IMG/VR virus record: IMGVR_UViG_3300035127_000009
Span: 1-43,270 of that record
Origin: a virus
DNA: 43,270 nt
Direction: 5' to 3' (one strand)
The position numbers were made by a program, and so were the translations under genes. How positions within the stretch are numbered: position 1 is the stretch's first letter; each line of letters begins with the position of its first letter. The notes under the pieces were generated by a model. The model saw only the letters and a program-made list of their open reading frames with translations. It was not told the DNA's origin and did not search any database. Positions 22,596 through 30,614 of the stretch are shown piece after piece.

Positions 22596-23446
22596 CAGTC
22601 AGAACTCGCAGAGTCGAAATTAACCCAGGTGCCGGAGCGAAGTTGGTATAATTTGCCTGTAGTTGAGATGTAAAGACTGCCTGTCGTAGCAGCGCCAACT
22701 TCCGAGGCAACCGCAGCGCTTGAGGTCTGGTCGCCAACATAAACTGCAAAATGCGCCGTTGCAGAGGCATCCTTCGGCCCTCCAACAATAAGCGGAAGTG
22801 GCGTATCAGCTCCCCAGGAGGTAAAATCCATAATCCGCCCAAACGTGCCTGAACCCAATTCAAAAGCCGCGTCTATAGTAGAACCAGCACCGGCGGCCAT
22901 AAATAGACCGCTGTCAATCGTTCCAGCAGAGGCCCATGTTTGGCCATAAAAGAGAGCCGATTCAACACCGCCAGCAGCAGAGCCAAGCGCATTGGTATTC
23001 GCATCAAAGATAGCCCGGACACCCGCCACAACAGCAGCCCCGGCAAAAGTCACATCAGATGGAACATCAATCCAGGCCGAAAGCGGATAATGAGCACCGC
23101 CCGCAGCTACGGTTGCACCAGAACCAAGCGTAAGATAGCCGTGTAGACACTGCATATCTGTTACAGTTGAATCGTCGGCAGAGGTAAGGTTAACCCGCCA
23201 ACCGCGCAAAGATGCAGAGCTTCCAGGATTAGTTAAGCTAACCAGATTGTACGAATACCCGCTGGCCGATGCGTCTGTTTGCTGGAAAGCGCCGGACAAA
23301 GTAGCAGCCCTAAACGTACCGTCTCGCAATTCCTCAATTGAAGCACGCACCTTTGGCTGAACACCGCCAAGATCTGGGTATTTATACGATTGCGCGTTTG
23401 CAACCCCAATTAGGAGCGCAAGGAAAACGAAAGTTAGTTTTCTCAT
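22595..23446 (-). CDS. secreted putative head-decoration protein
   Basis: A 283-residue protein with a clear signal peptide MRKLTFVFLALLIGVANAQ. The mature part is Ala/Gly/Ser-rich and beta-stranded, ending in GSLYISTTGKLYQLRSGTWV, a phrase common at the ends of phage head or fibre proteins. It follows the major capsid gene after a ten-base gap. I infer a decoration or head-fibre role, but the Sec signal is at odds with cytoplasmic head assembly. Confidence 0.6.
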   Translation of the reverse strand: MRKLTFVFLALLIGVANAQSYKYPDLGGVQPKVRASIEELRDGTFRAATLSGAFQQTDASASGYSYNLVSLTNPGSSASLRGWRVNLTSADDSTVTDMQCLHGYLTLGSGATVAAGGAHYPLSAWIDVPSDVTFAGAAVVAGVRAIFDANTNALGSAAGGVESALFYGQTWASAGTIDSGLFMAAGAGSTIDAAFELGSGTFGRIMDFTSWGADTPLPLIVGGPKDASATAHFAVYVGDQTSSAAVASEVGAATTGSLYISTTGKLYQLRSGTWVNFDSASSD

Positions 23447-23456
23447 TTTTATCTCC

Positions 23457-24398
23457 TTAAGAGGTTGTCAGACCGGTTATTGCATTGTGCATATAGACCG
23501 GGCCATAATCACAGCCAAATTGAGTGTAAATCTGACCCTTAACAGCAGCGCCGGTGCGGGACAAATCCTCGTAGAAGAAATTACCCTTACCGGGTACAGG
23601 CTGAAAGACATTAGAGCAGAAAGACATATCCAGCATCAGAAGAGAAGCGGCGGCCATATGAGGATTGAGCGCCACGGAAACGCGACCCATATCGGTTTCG
23701 ATTGCCTGAATATTCGAGCCACCGATAAAACGGTCAGTCGGAACATACTCATATATGCCTGAAATCTGCTGCTTCTGAAAAGCATTAACCCAAAAAATCG
23801 GGTCATTGAAAACAGCGCCGTCAGCATAAGCCTCGCGAAGCATCTGATTAATAAGCTCCTTTGTCAAGTCAGCACTGCCAGCGGCAACGCCATTGGAAGC
23901 GTCTGAAATAGCCTCAAGTGTACCACGAGAAGCGGTTGCAGCACTGGACGCGGACGAAGCAACATAACTGCCGTTAATCCAGGTATACTCAAAATCACGC
24001 ATGATAGCGTCAAACTTTGTTTGAATCTGAAAATCAACATGGTCTTGAATCGCCAAAGGCTGACTTGCGTCGGCAATACCAGTCAAACGATTCATGTTTG
24101 AAATCGTCTTGTAAGTAACCAAAACAGACCTGTGCTGAATCTGTACCGCGTTCTTTGTTTGTGAGGTCGTCACATCCACCGAAGCCGGGGCCGTAACCGA
24201 AGCGTCCTCAGTTACCACATTCTGACCAGCTGCCGGTAGACTATATTCGACACTAAGAGGGAACTCGTCATTTTGAGTATTCTTTCCGCCGTTCTCACCG
24301 CCAGCAAGAGCAGTAATCGGCGTATTGCGCCGGGACGGAGTGCTCAACATACCAACGTAGTTGACTAAATCCCACGATGAACCTGTTGTATCTGCCAT
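23457..24398 (-). CDS. major capsid protein (DUF5309 / SU10-type)
   Basis: A 313-residue protein starting MADTTGSSWDLVNYVGML. The signature includes RRNTPITALAGG, NMNRLTGIAD, YTWINGSYVAS, TKELINQMLREAYADGA and the closing DYGPVYMHNAITGL. This fits the DUF5309 / SU10 major capsid family with an HK97 fold. The length is in the family range. It is followed by the scaffold gene on the 5' side and head proteins on the 3' side, as expected. Confidence 0.85.
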   Translation of the reverse strand: MADTTGSSWDLVNYVGMLSTPSRRNTPITALAGGENGGKNTQNDEFPLSVEYSLPAAGQNVVTEDASVTAPASVDVTTSQTKNAVQIQHRSVLVTYKTISNMNRLTGIADASQPLAIQDHVDFQIQTKFDAIMRDFEYTWINGSYVASSASSAATASRGTLEAISDASNGVAAGSADLTKELINQMLREAYADGAVFNDPIFWVNAFQKQQISGIYEYVPTDRFIGGSNIQAIETDMGRVSVALNPHMAAASLLMLDMSFCSNVFQPVPGKGNFFYEDLSRTGAAVKGQIYTQFGCDYGPVYMHNAITGLTTS

Positions 24399-24404
24399 TG
24401 TTCC

Positions 24405-25085
24405 TTATCCTTGTTTTTCAGCTATCTCACGGTCAAGACGCATTGAAGCACGCATGTCGCCTTTCTTCATTGCCTCGTCTTTTTGTTTCCGCAAGTCAGC
24501 CAGTTCTTTTTCGTTTTTGTCCTTTGGATTACTCGGATCCGGCGGATCACCATTTACAGTCACCTCACCAAACCATTCCTTGTAATCATCAGATTCTTTG
24601 AAGCCGTTAACCAAATCATTCAGAGCAGGGTATTTACCATCAACCTCAACAAGCTTATCTGAATGCCTCATCAATTCATTGACAAGGTGTTTAGCCCAAG
24701 TTGGTTTTTTGATTTTGGCAGCCAATAAAGCCGTCTCGATGGCTGACTCAAGCTTGATATCCTGTAGCTGTTTCTTGAGAGTCTCGGTATCTTCCTTGTG
24801 CTTCGCTTTGAGCTTTTCCAGTTCATCGGCCGCATTTGCACCAGCCTTGACTTTCTTTTCAAGCTCTTCATAATCATTCGTCCGGGTCTCAAGCTGCTTA
24901 TTCAGCTCATCAATCTGAACATTGAGCGCCTTAACCTTTTCAGAAAACTTCGCCTGAGGAATAAACTCGCCCTCGTCATTCTGAATCAGCTTTGCAGCTC
25001 CCAAAGCGTTAATAACCTCATCGGTTATCGATGCCTCGTCAAGCTTTTTGACCAGCTCGTCTCCAAGAATCTTTTTGAAATCCAT
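24405..25085 (-). CDS. capsid scaffold (phage minor structural GP20-like)
   Basis: A 226-residue protein starting MDFKKILGDELVKKLDEA. A long coiled coil (residues ~45-115) and a C-terminal basic helical part are typical of GP20-type scaffolds. It lies between portal and capsid genes, its usual location. It guides capsid assembly and is then lost. Confidence 0.8.
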   Translation of the reverse strand: MDFKKILGDELVKKLDEASITDEVINALGAAKLIQNDEGEFIPQAKFSEKVKALNVQIDELNKQLETRTNDYEELEKKVKAGANAADELEKLKAKHKEDTETLKKQLQDIKLESAIETALLAAKIKKPTWAKHLVNELMRHSDKLVEVDGKYPALNDLVNGFKESDDYKEWFGEVTVNGDPPDPSNPKDKNEKELADLRKQKDEAMKKGDMRASMRLDREIAEKQG

Positions 25086-25167
25086 TTTTTATTCCCTTAT
25101 CTTTCGAGTTTTTATCGGGTCTCTCCCGCTTCGATAATCCTATCAATTTCTCCCCGATAGGTCAGGG

Positions 25168-26706
25168 CTAATTTATACGTGAAATTAAATCTCGAATCTT
25201 TTGCGCAATAGCGTTAGCCTCTTCGGTCTGGCCGGTATCAACGGCTCTCTGCTTCGCTAATGCCAGCTGCTGAATTGCAAGGGGAAGTTTACCAAGCTCA
25301 TCATCCCCGGTATTGCCTTGCTCAAGTAGTCTTGCAAATTCATCGTCTACATCATCAACCCGTGGGTCTTGCTCAAGTAGAGTCCTTTGAGATAGCTTCA
25401 CGCCTGACTGATTGCTCAATTCAATCTGTTCTTTATGATTGGCAATCATATTTTTGTTAAACGTGAACTTGAATTCTTCTACATTCTCAACTCTTTTTTG
25501 CCCTAATATCTCTTTATAAGTTGTTACGAACCACATCAACTCGTAAAGAGCAAATTCAAGCTTTCTTTGCAGGAGTCCAGCTTTCAAGTCAAGCGGCAGG
25601 TAAAGCCAGTTCAAAGCAACACCTGAAGGATTCTGTCCAAAAACATCTGTCTTCGCGTCTATTGACTGGCCAAAAACATTGATATTCTCTTCGGCATTCT
25701 TCATCCATGCCATCTTCGCTTCATAAGGAATATCAAGAGACATATAATCAATATCAACATCCTCTGCATTTGCTCCGGTAGAAATCACCTTGAACATTTT
25801 GTAATTTCGCCTAATCTCTGATGGTGTGTCACTCAATCCGATTGCCTTTATAATAGCCTCTTGAATATCCTCAAGGTCATTGGCAAGAATAGAGTCTTGC
25901 ATGTCATAGGCATCAATCAGAGTTTTAATAAACCTTAAGTCTGAAATCTTGCCCATGTTATTAGATAGCTCAATAAACGGCACTCGTCCCCAAGAGCCCG
26001 CCACTCTCTCTTCTGAAGCTGTATTCCCTATGGTGAAATGTGGCTTCATCAATTCAAGCTTGAATACTTTATTTGCATCTTCTTCGTAAACTTCAACTTT
26101 ATCGGCAAACCACCATTCAACACGCGTTCTCGTTTCTTCCCTGTCAGAGATATTCACAACTATATCGTAATATCTTATCACAGATTCCAGTTTCTCTTGT
26201 CTGGTCGTTTCATAAATCGGTATAATTTCCCTGGCATCCATAACCATGAAATCGAATTTTGAACCATCGAAAAATATATGAAGGTATTCCCGGCCCTTGT
26301 TAGATGCGTTCGTTCCCCAATCAATTACCCGGTCGTGAAACTTCTTTCCGAGTATATCAACATATTCGTCTCTTAACGTTTCGTTATCATGTGTTATGGT
26401 TATCGGATTTTTTAAGAGATAGGAAATCTTTTCAAGTACTTGACGACGGTGAAATGGATGTGCTATTCTGTTGTTAGCCTTATCGGTCTGATAATGAACT
26501 TGACCACTTGCGTAATCAGTCCACTCAGTGAAATCATAATCAAGAATATCATGGTCAGCACCAAAGTAATTAACGCCATCCCACATCTCTTTGTATGCCC
26601 TACTACCCTCATGAATATCAATCAATTTCTCGATTATCTGAGGCTCTGTTAAAGGCGCAAGCGCCTCAAGTTGTGCTGCTGTTATTTGTTGTAAAGTTAG
26701 TTCCAT
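25168..26706 (-). CDS. portal protein (SPP1 gp6-like)
   Basis: A 512-residue protein starting MELTLQQITAAQLEAL. The pattern TDKANNRIAHPFHRRQVLEKISYLL, WGRVPFIELSNN, LIDAYDMQDSILANDLED and LNWLYLPLDLKAGLL is that of SPP1 gp6-type portals, the dodecameric ring through which DNA passes. No Shine-Dalgarno site precedes the ATG; instead a terminator-like T-run ends one base before it. The Asn/Gln-rich C-terminal part fits the crown domain. Confidence 0.85.
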   Translation of the reverse strand: MELTLQQITAAQLEALAPLTEPQIIEKLIDIHEGSRAYKEMWDGVNYFGADHDILDYDFTEWTDYASGQVHYQTDKANNRIAHPFHRRQVLEKISYLLKNPITITHDNETLRDEYVDILGKKFHDRVIDWGTNASNKGREYLHIFFDGSKFDFMVMDAREIIPIYETTRQEKLESVIRYYDIVVNISDREETRTRVEWWFADKVEVYEEDANKVFKLELMKPHFTIGNTASEERVAGSWGRVPFIELSNNMGKISDLRFIKTLIDAYDMQDSILANDLEDIQEAIIKAIGLSDTPSEIRRNYKMFKVISTGANAEDVDIDYMSLDIPYEAKMAWMKNAEENINVFGQSIDAKTDVFGQNPSGVALNWLYLPLDLKAGLLQRKLEFALYELMWFVTTYKEILGQKRVENVEEFKFTFNKNMIANHKEQIELSNQSGVKLSQRTLLEQDPRVDDVDDEFARLLEQGNTGDDELGKLPLAIQQLALAKQRAVDTGQTEEANAIAQKIRDLISRIN

Positions 26707-26761
26707 AAAAAAAGGCCATTCATCTACTCGCGCGGGGACACGCTTTCAATAAAATGGCCTT
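26707..26761 (-). terminator. intrinsic terminator ending at the portal start codon
   Basis: On the minus strand, AAGGCCATT (26761-26753) pairs with AATGGCCTT (26720-26712), a perfect nine-base stem with a ~32-base loop. A run of seven T (26713-26707) follows and abuts the ATG at 26706. It would end transcripts from the 26800-27060 gene and also affect portal expression. Confidence 0.7.
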
Positions 26762-26799
26762 CCTATTTTTAAGGTCGAGGCAATATGTCCAGATTGAGA

Positions 26800-27060
26800 C
26801 TATCTCAAATCACTCAACCGCTTCCACGGGTCTTTGATTTCTGTATGACTATCGTTTTTCATTATAGTTCCGGTAATGCTGCCGTTTCTGAAAGCGTGCC
26901 TGACTACTAAGACACCGCTGAAGTCTTGCGGCAACTCACACAAGGCAAGCGTCTTGCGCTCATAGTCTGCTTTGCATTCTTTCTCTTTGTCGAATGCTTT
27001 GTTGTATGACGTTTCATCATACCCGCTTAGACCAACGAAAGTTCGCTTTCCATTCTTCAT
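26800..27060 (-). CDS. moron-like small protein with its own promoter and terminator
   Basis: An 86-residue protein starting MKNGKRTFVGLSGYD. It is basic and soluble, with two cysteines (ECKADY, ALCELP) and a beta-rich end (GVLVVRHAFRNGSITGTI). A sigma70-type promoter (27067-27096) puts the transcription start at or next to the ATG, so the mRNA may be leaderless. A terminator follows after a ~40-base gap. This self-contained unit between terminase and portal is the hallmark of a moron gene. Function unknown. Confidence 0.65.
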   Translation of the reverse strand: MKNGKRTFVGLSGYDETSYNKAFDKEKECKADYERKTLALCELPQDFSGVLVVRHAFRNGSITGTIMKNDSHTEIKDPWKRLSDLR

Positions 27061-27066
27061 ACTCTA

Positions 27067-27096
27067 AATATACCCTAAGTTGTGCGAGTAAGTCAA
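27067..27096 (-). promoter_or_regulatory. promoter of the moron-like gene
   Basis: On the minus strand, TTGACT (27091-27096) is followed after 18 bases by TATATT (27067-27072). The expected start lies at about 27060, the A of the ATG. Confidence 0.65.
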
Positions 27097-27103
27097 GTAT
27101 TTT

Positions 27104-28540
27104 CTACCCCCATGATAGCTTTCGGCCCATACGCTCATAAATCCCAGTCAACATATCAGGCGCGTCATCTGCCTGATTCTTTATCTTCGTATTGAAGCTT
27201 AAAACATGATTTGCAAACTCTGGCCAGAGATGAATCCAATTCTCTGGCATACGCACTTTGTCAAGCACATTATTCGATTGCGACTGTATCCGGGCCATCT
27301 TGTTTTTTCTCTGATGGAATGTAATAAACTTAGCATCTCCACCGCGCTCTCCAACCTCTCTTTCAACATTGCGGGAATAGCTTCGTGCGCCGCCATTAGA
27401 TTCCGAGACTATATCTCTTATATCAGCATCAATCAGCTTTTGCGCAAGTACTGGCTCTGTTACCTCAGCACTTTCCTGAGTATAGTAAACATCGACCATG
27501 TAGGCAAGACCGCCGCTTTCGATATACATCCCGGCACAAAGAAAGTCATCACCCTCGTCCGCAACATCGATATAAGCCTTTCTCGCCTCATAGGACTGCG
27601 GCAATTCGTCGTAGGTCTGAATATTGGTATAAAGACATCCTTCAATCGCTACAATCTTCTGATGATAATTCGCCTGAAAAATTGCTCTCGATACCGGATT
27701 AGTATTGCGCTCTGCAAGTCTCCTATTTCTGGCGTATGCCTCATAAGTCAGCATATCGTCACAAAGCATATTTTTCCCGTCATAGACCTCAAGAGAAAAT
27801 TCGTACCACTCACCAGGCTCCTCCTGCATAAACCTTCCGGTCGGGTCATTCTTAGACCACCGAGTTGCACATAGAATCTCAATCGGATTTCCGCCGTCCA
27901 TGCCCTCTGTGCGTGAAGCCCACGTTGAGACACACCAAGTAAACAGCGAATCAAGGTGATTTTCGTTCATGGCCTTTTCAGCATCCTTGACCAAATCGTC
28001 AAGAATCTTTATCGTTCCGCCCTTGCCCGTTAGGCTTCCATGTGGAGACGTAGCTAAGAAATTGAAATGCTCTCCCTCTAAAGCCCATTTTGATTTTCCC
28101 ATGTCTCCATGTTTTAGCGAAACCGCCTTGCCATCATCCTTGAACACATCTGAAAATACAATATCGGCCGGGTCGTTCTTCTCCTCTACTATCTCATCGC
28201 GGGTGAACTTGCCGTAATCGCTCGCCTCTTTCTCGTTATACGTTCCAGCAATAATACGATGCTGTTGGTTCTTACCTAACGCCCAAGCGCAAAAGTGAAT
28301 AAGTGTTCGTGTTTTCCAATGACGAGGAGGAAGCGACAGGACTATCTTACGGTAAACTTTACCAGTATGGTCAAGTGGGAGACCATAAAAAACGTTATTG
28401 AGAATCGTGCAAAGCTGCTTTAAATGCGGCGTTTCATACTGCACTGAATCAGTATAAAGACAGTAATGCCAGAAGCTACGCCTTGCGAGACTTATTTGCG
28501 CCTGTCTTTGCAGCTCTGCGCTTGCTGTTTGGCTTATCAT
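27104..28540 (-). CDS. terminase large subunit
   Basis: A 478-residue protein. The ATPase part contains LSLPPRHWKTRT (residues ~71-82), the Walker A position, and IKILDDLV (~180), Walker B. ATRWSKNDPTGRF fits the coupling motif region. The nuclease part has YIDVADEGDDF (~325) and a late DAPDMLTGIYE. It cuts and pumps DNA into the head. The Walker A has Trp where Gly is usual (PPRHGKT). The gene follows the small subunit and a small zinc-finger-like gene. Confidence 0.85.
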   Translation of the reverse strand: MISQTASAELQRQAQISLARRSFWHYCLYTDSVQYETPHLKQLCTILNNVFYGLPLDHTGKVYRKIVLSLPPRHWKTRTLIHFCAWALGKNQQHRIIAGTYNEKEASDYGKFTRDEIVEEKNDPADIVFSDVFKDDGKAVSLKHGDMGKSKWALEGEHFNFLATSPHGSLTGKGGTIKILDDLVKDAEKAMNENHLDSLFTWCVSTWASRTEGMDGGNPIEILCATRWSKNDPTGRFMQEEPGEWYEFSLEVYDGKNMLCDDMLTYEAYARNRRLAERNTNPVSRAIFQANYHQKIVAIEGCLYTNIQTYDELPQSYEARKAYIDVADEGDDFLCAGMYIESGGLAYMVDVYYTQESAEVTEPVLAQKLIDADIRDIVSESNGGARSYSRNVEREVGERGGDAKFITFHQRKNKMARIQSQSNNVLDKVRMPENWIHLWPEFANHVLSFNTKIKNQADDAPDMLTGIYERMGRKLSWG

Positions 28541-28553
28541 GAATCAAAAAAAC

Positions 28554-28823
28554 TTACCAATCAATCTCTGAGATTCTTGGTTTTGCGCCATTGTCAGACA
28601 TAAACTTCATAAGCTTTTCTTTAAAACAAGTTATACAAATATCAAATTCAGTCAAAATATGATGACCTGAATCAGGATAAGAAACACCTTCTTTCATTGA
28701 AATATCAACTTCACTAACTTCATAATGAACGTCAGAAAGATTAATCCCGCATATATCACAAGTGTAATAGTCAACTTGTTCTATTTTCTTTGCTGGTACG
28801 TTTACTATTTTTTTGTGTTCCAT
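28554..28823 (-). CDS. small zinc-finger-like protein between terminase genes
   Basis: An 89-residue protein starting MEHKKIVNVPAKKIEQ. CDIC and CITC (near residues 22-25 and 62-65) form a possible four-cysteine zinc site. It overlaps the terminase small subunit by 53 bases in another frame. A GGATTGG-type site is weak. It may act with terminase, but this is inference from position only. Confidence 0.55.
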   Translation of the reverse strand: MEHKKIVNVPAKKIEQVDYYTCDICGINLSDVHYEVSEVDISMKEGVSYPDSGHHILTEFDICITCFKEKLMKFMSDNGAKPRISEIDW

Positions 28824-29229
28824 TCGCTAATTTCTCAAGTGTCTTGGTATCGAGCTTGTCAAGCTCGGATTGGATTTTATGTGAGTACTGTTCAGTTCCA
28901 TCTGGATTTGTAGGTGCAACCTTTTCAAGCCGTGCAAAGTCTTCTTTGAACATGCGTTCAAGCATCCATGCACTAGCTTGCCATTGACCGCCGCTTGATG
29001 CCTTTTTAATTTCAGCAAGTCTGGCTTGAACAAAATCAGCTTGCGCTTTTTTTATATCGTGTGCAATTTGTGCATATTCCACTTGTCCATCTTCGGCTCT
29101 ATCAAGCCAATCATAAAAAGTTCGACGCGACAATCCAGCTAAATCACAAGCATGGCTTTTAGGCATCCCCTCGCGTAAAGCTGCAAGCAACACCTCTTTG
29201 ACTTCATCGTATTTATAGGACTCAGCCAT
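28771..29229 (-). CDS. terminase small subunit
   Basis: A 152-residue protein starting MAESYKYDEVKEVLLA. The N-terminal HTH (GMPKSHACDLAGLSRRTFYDWLDRA, residues ~22-46) and central helical oligomerisation part (QADFVQARLAEIKKA ... QASAWMLERMF) are typical of phage small terminases. They recognise the packaging site and regulate the large subunit. The basic C-terminus ends ENRTS. Confidence 0.85.
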   Translation of the reverse strand: MAESYKYDEVKEVLLAALREGMPKSHACDLAGLSRRTFYDWLDRAEDGQVEYAQIAHDIKKAQADFVQARLAEIKKASSGGQWQASAWMLERMFKEDFARLEKVAPTNPDGTEQYSHKIQSELDKLDTKTLEKLANGTQKNSKRTSKENRTS

Positions 29230-29260
29230 TTGTCGGTCTACTTGCCATTACAAGCACTCG

Positions 29261-29485
29261 CTATCTGCACTGAAGTCGAACATTATCACTATCTCCCGTT
29301 GTATGGTAATTCTGACAGCGTCCCTGCTCTACATGAATTCTTTTTAGATTGCAATGGCCTTTATCTCTGAGATTATTAAGACATTCAAATGATGTGCATT
29401 TAATTGCTACCAGAGATGTCCGTTCGTCAAAAGACTCGGATGCTTTTCTATCAAGTCTTATGGTTATGTCAGATAGCTTTGCCAT
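29261..29485 (-). CDS. small cysteine-rich (DUF1540-like) protein
   Basis: A 74-residue protein starting MAKLSDITIRLDRKAS. Cysteines CTSFEC, HCNL, RCQNY and a final QC match a DUF1540-like zinc fold in spacing, though only roughly. Its ATG overlaps the previous stop. It is upstream of terminase in the same operon. Function unknown. Confidence 0.5.
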   Translation of the reverse strand: MAKLSDITIRLDRKASESFDERTSLVAIKCTSFECLNNLRDKGHCNLKRIHVEQGRCQNYHTTGDSDNVRLQCR

Positions 29486-29724
29486 TACATTACACTCCTG
29501 AAATACTTCAGACTCAATTCAAACACCGGCCATGCAATGATTATACCCAATACAGGATAATGCCATTTCTTGGCCTTATAGCCAGCCAATAGCCAGAGGC
29601 CAAATTGGGGAAACTTTAGTAGATGCCACAAGACAGAGCGCGGCAACTCCGGAAATACGAATTGTTCCGCATTCCTGTAAGCTTCTATTAGCCTTGCTGC
29701 TATTTCAGATAGGATGGTTATCAT
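29485..29724 (-). CDS. membrane protein (79 aa)
   Basis: It starts MITILSEIAARLIEAYR. Two hydrophobic regions (FPQFGLWLLAG and PVLGIIIAWPVFELSL, residues ~35-70) suggest a hairpin membrane protein. It overlaps the upstream lipoprotein gene by four bases. A lysis or membrane-sensing role is possible, but I see no family. Confidence 0.55.
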   Translation of the reverse strand: MITILSEIAARLIEAYRNAEQFVFPELPRSVLWHLLKFPQFGLWLLAGYKAKKWHYPVLGIIIAWPVFELSLKYFRSVM

Positions 29725-30203
29725 TGCATCTCAATCCTGAAATAAACTTCATCCTGCGTCAAGCCAGCACTCAGGCCAACCGAGACGTTCCTATCCAGCA
29801 CAGCATCGTAAAGCTGGTAGGTTGATTCTGGCGTTGGTTTGGAGTAGAGAACTTTCGGGAGAGTCTTCAAATTATGTTCCTCTTGGGCGCGGGTTTCGTT
29901 TGATTGAAACCAGGCCCTGAATAGTTGCGATGCTGCTGAATCTGTCGGAACATGGTCATAAGACAAAGCGATTTCCTTCACCTCATCAATATAATTACTT
30001 TCCGTATCAAGGTCAAACTTAATCTTCATATCGTCGGCCTTATAGACGTTCGGTGCGACAAGCTTCGTTTCCGAGAGTACCTCGAACATGATTTGCTTGA
30101 AATAGCTCTGCTGTCTTATACGGACATTTGAGCTATCCGGTTCTGTCGGCGCCTTGCTACAGGCTGCCATAAGCACGAGTACTGCCAAGATTAGCTTTTT
30201 CAT
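29721..30203 (-). CDS. putative lipoprotein (160 aa)
   Basis: It starts MKKLILAVLVLMAACSKAP. The signal peptide ends in a lipobox (MAAC), with Ser after Cys suggesting outer-membrane sorting. I chose the ATG after GGAGAAC rather than the longer start. The mature part is a mixed alpha/beta protein (YFKQIMFEVLSETKLV). Superinfection exclusion lipoproteins look like this, but the family is not recognised. Confidence 0.65.
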   Translation of the reverse strand: MKKLILAVLVLMAACSKAPTEPDSSNVRIRQQSYFKQIMFEVLSETKLVAPNVYKADDMKIKFDLDTESNYIDEVKEIALSYDHVPTDSAASQLFRAWFQSNETRAQEEHNLKTLPKVLYSKPTPESTYQLYDAVLDRNVSVGLSAGLTQDEVYFRIEMQ

Positions 30204-30204
30204 T

Positions 30205-30396
30205 TTAGTTCTCCTCAATCTGTGTATACTGGCGGCGCTGTTCGTGATTTACACCAGCTTTAAAACCTTGCTCAAAATCAATCATCTTTCCCAACGTCCC
30301 ACGTATAAAATTGATTACAAAAGCCTCTGCCATCTTCCTACTAAGTTCTTTTATATATTCTTCAGCCTTGCCATTTGTATCCCATTCATATTTCAA
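30205..30396 (-). CDS. hypothetical protein, TTG start (63 aa)
   Basis: It starts at TTG behind GGAGAAC. The helical protein includes GKAEEYIKELSRKMAEAF and ends TQIEEN. The last codons contain the ribosome binding site for the lipoprotein gene (GAGGAGAAC), the same arrangement as the next gene upstream, which ends IEEN as well. Confidence 0.5.
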   Translation of the reverse strand: MKYEWDTNGKAEEYIKELSRKMAEAFVINFIRGTLGKMIDFEQGFKAGVNHEQRRQYTQIEEN

Positions 30397-30398
30397 TT

Positions 30399-30614
30399 TT
30401 AGTTCTCCTCTATTGGGTAACTAATTATATTTTCCCGTGCTTGCTTTTCCCAATATTCAACCATTCTTTTTGCAAGCATTTTATCTTTTATAAATCTAAA
30501 TGACATTGAACCTATATGTTTTTTCCTGCATCCACTCTTATGCTCAATCTGCTGCCCGTGTTCCTTGTTCCGGGCTCCGCACCATTGGCAGATGTCGATT
30601 AGGTTATCTTTCAT
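30399..30614 (-). CDS. small Cys/His-containing protein (71 aa)
   Basis: It starts MKDNLIDICQWCGARNK. CQWC, a His-rich segment (EHGQQIEHKSGCRKKH) and a helical basic end follow. A Cys2His2-like or Cys3His zinc site is possible. It overlaps the methyltransferase gene. Function unknown. Confidence 0.5.
   Translation of the reverse strand: MKDNLIDICQWCGARNKEHGQQIEHKSGCRKKHIGSMSFRFIKDKMLAKRMVEYWEKQARENIISYPIEEN

Noticed and set aside
22564-22863. Overlapping minus-strand ORF inside the secreted head protein
   Set aside because: Out-of-frame shadow of a convincing gene, rich in Arg and Leu as such shadows usually are.
25086-25167. Short open frame between portal and scaffold
   Set aside because: About 20 protein-like codons remain open but no start codon or ribosome binding site exists; the TATCGGG/CCCGATA repeat there lacks a T-run.
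27206-27874. Plus-strand open frame of 222 codons
   Set aside because: It lies wholly inside the terminase large subunit on the other strand, lacks a ribosome binding site and has a low-complexity, non-protein-like composition.
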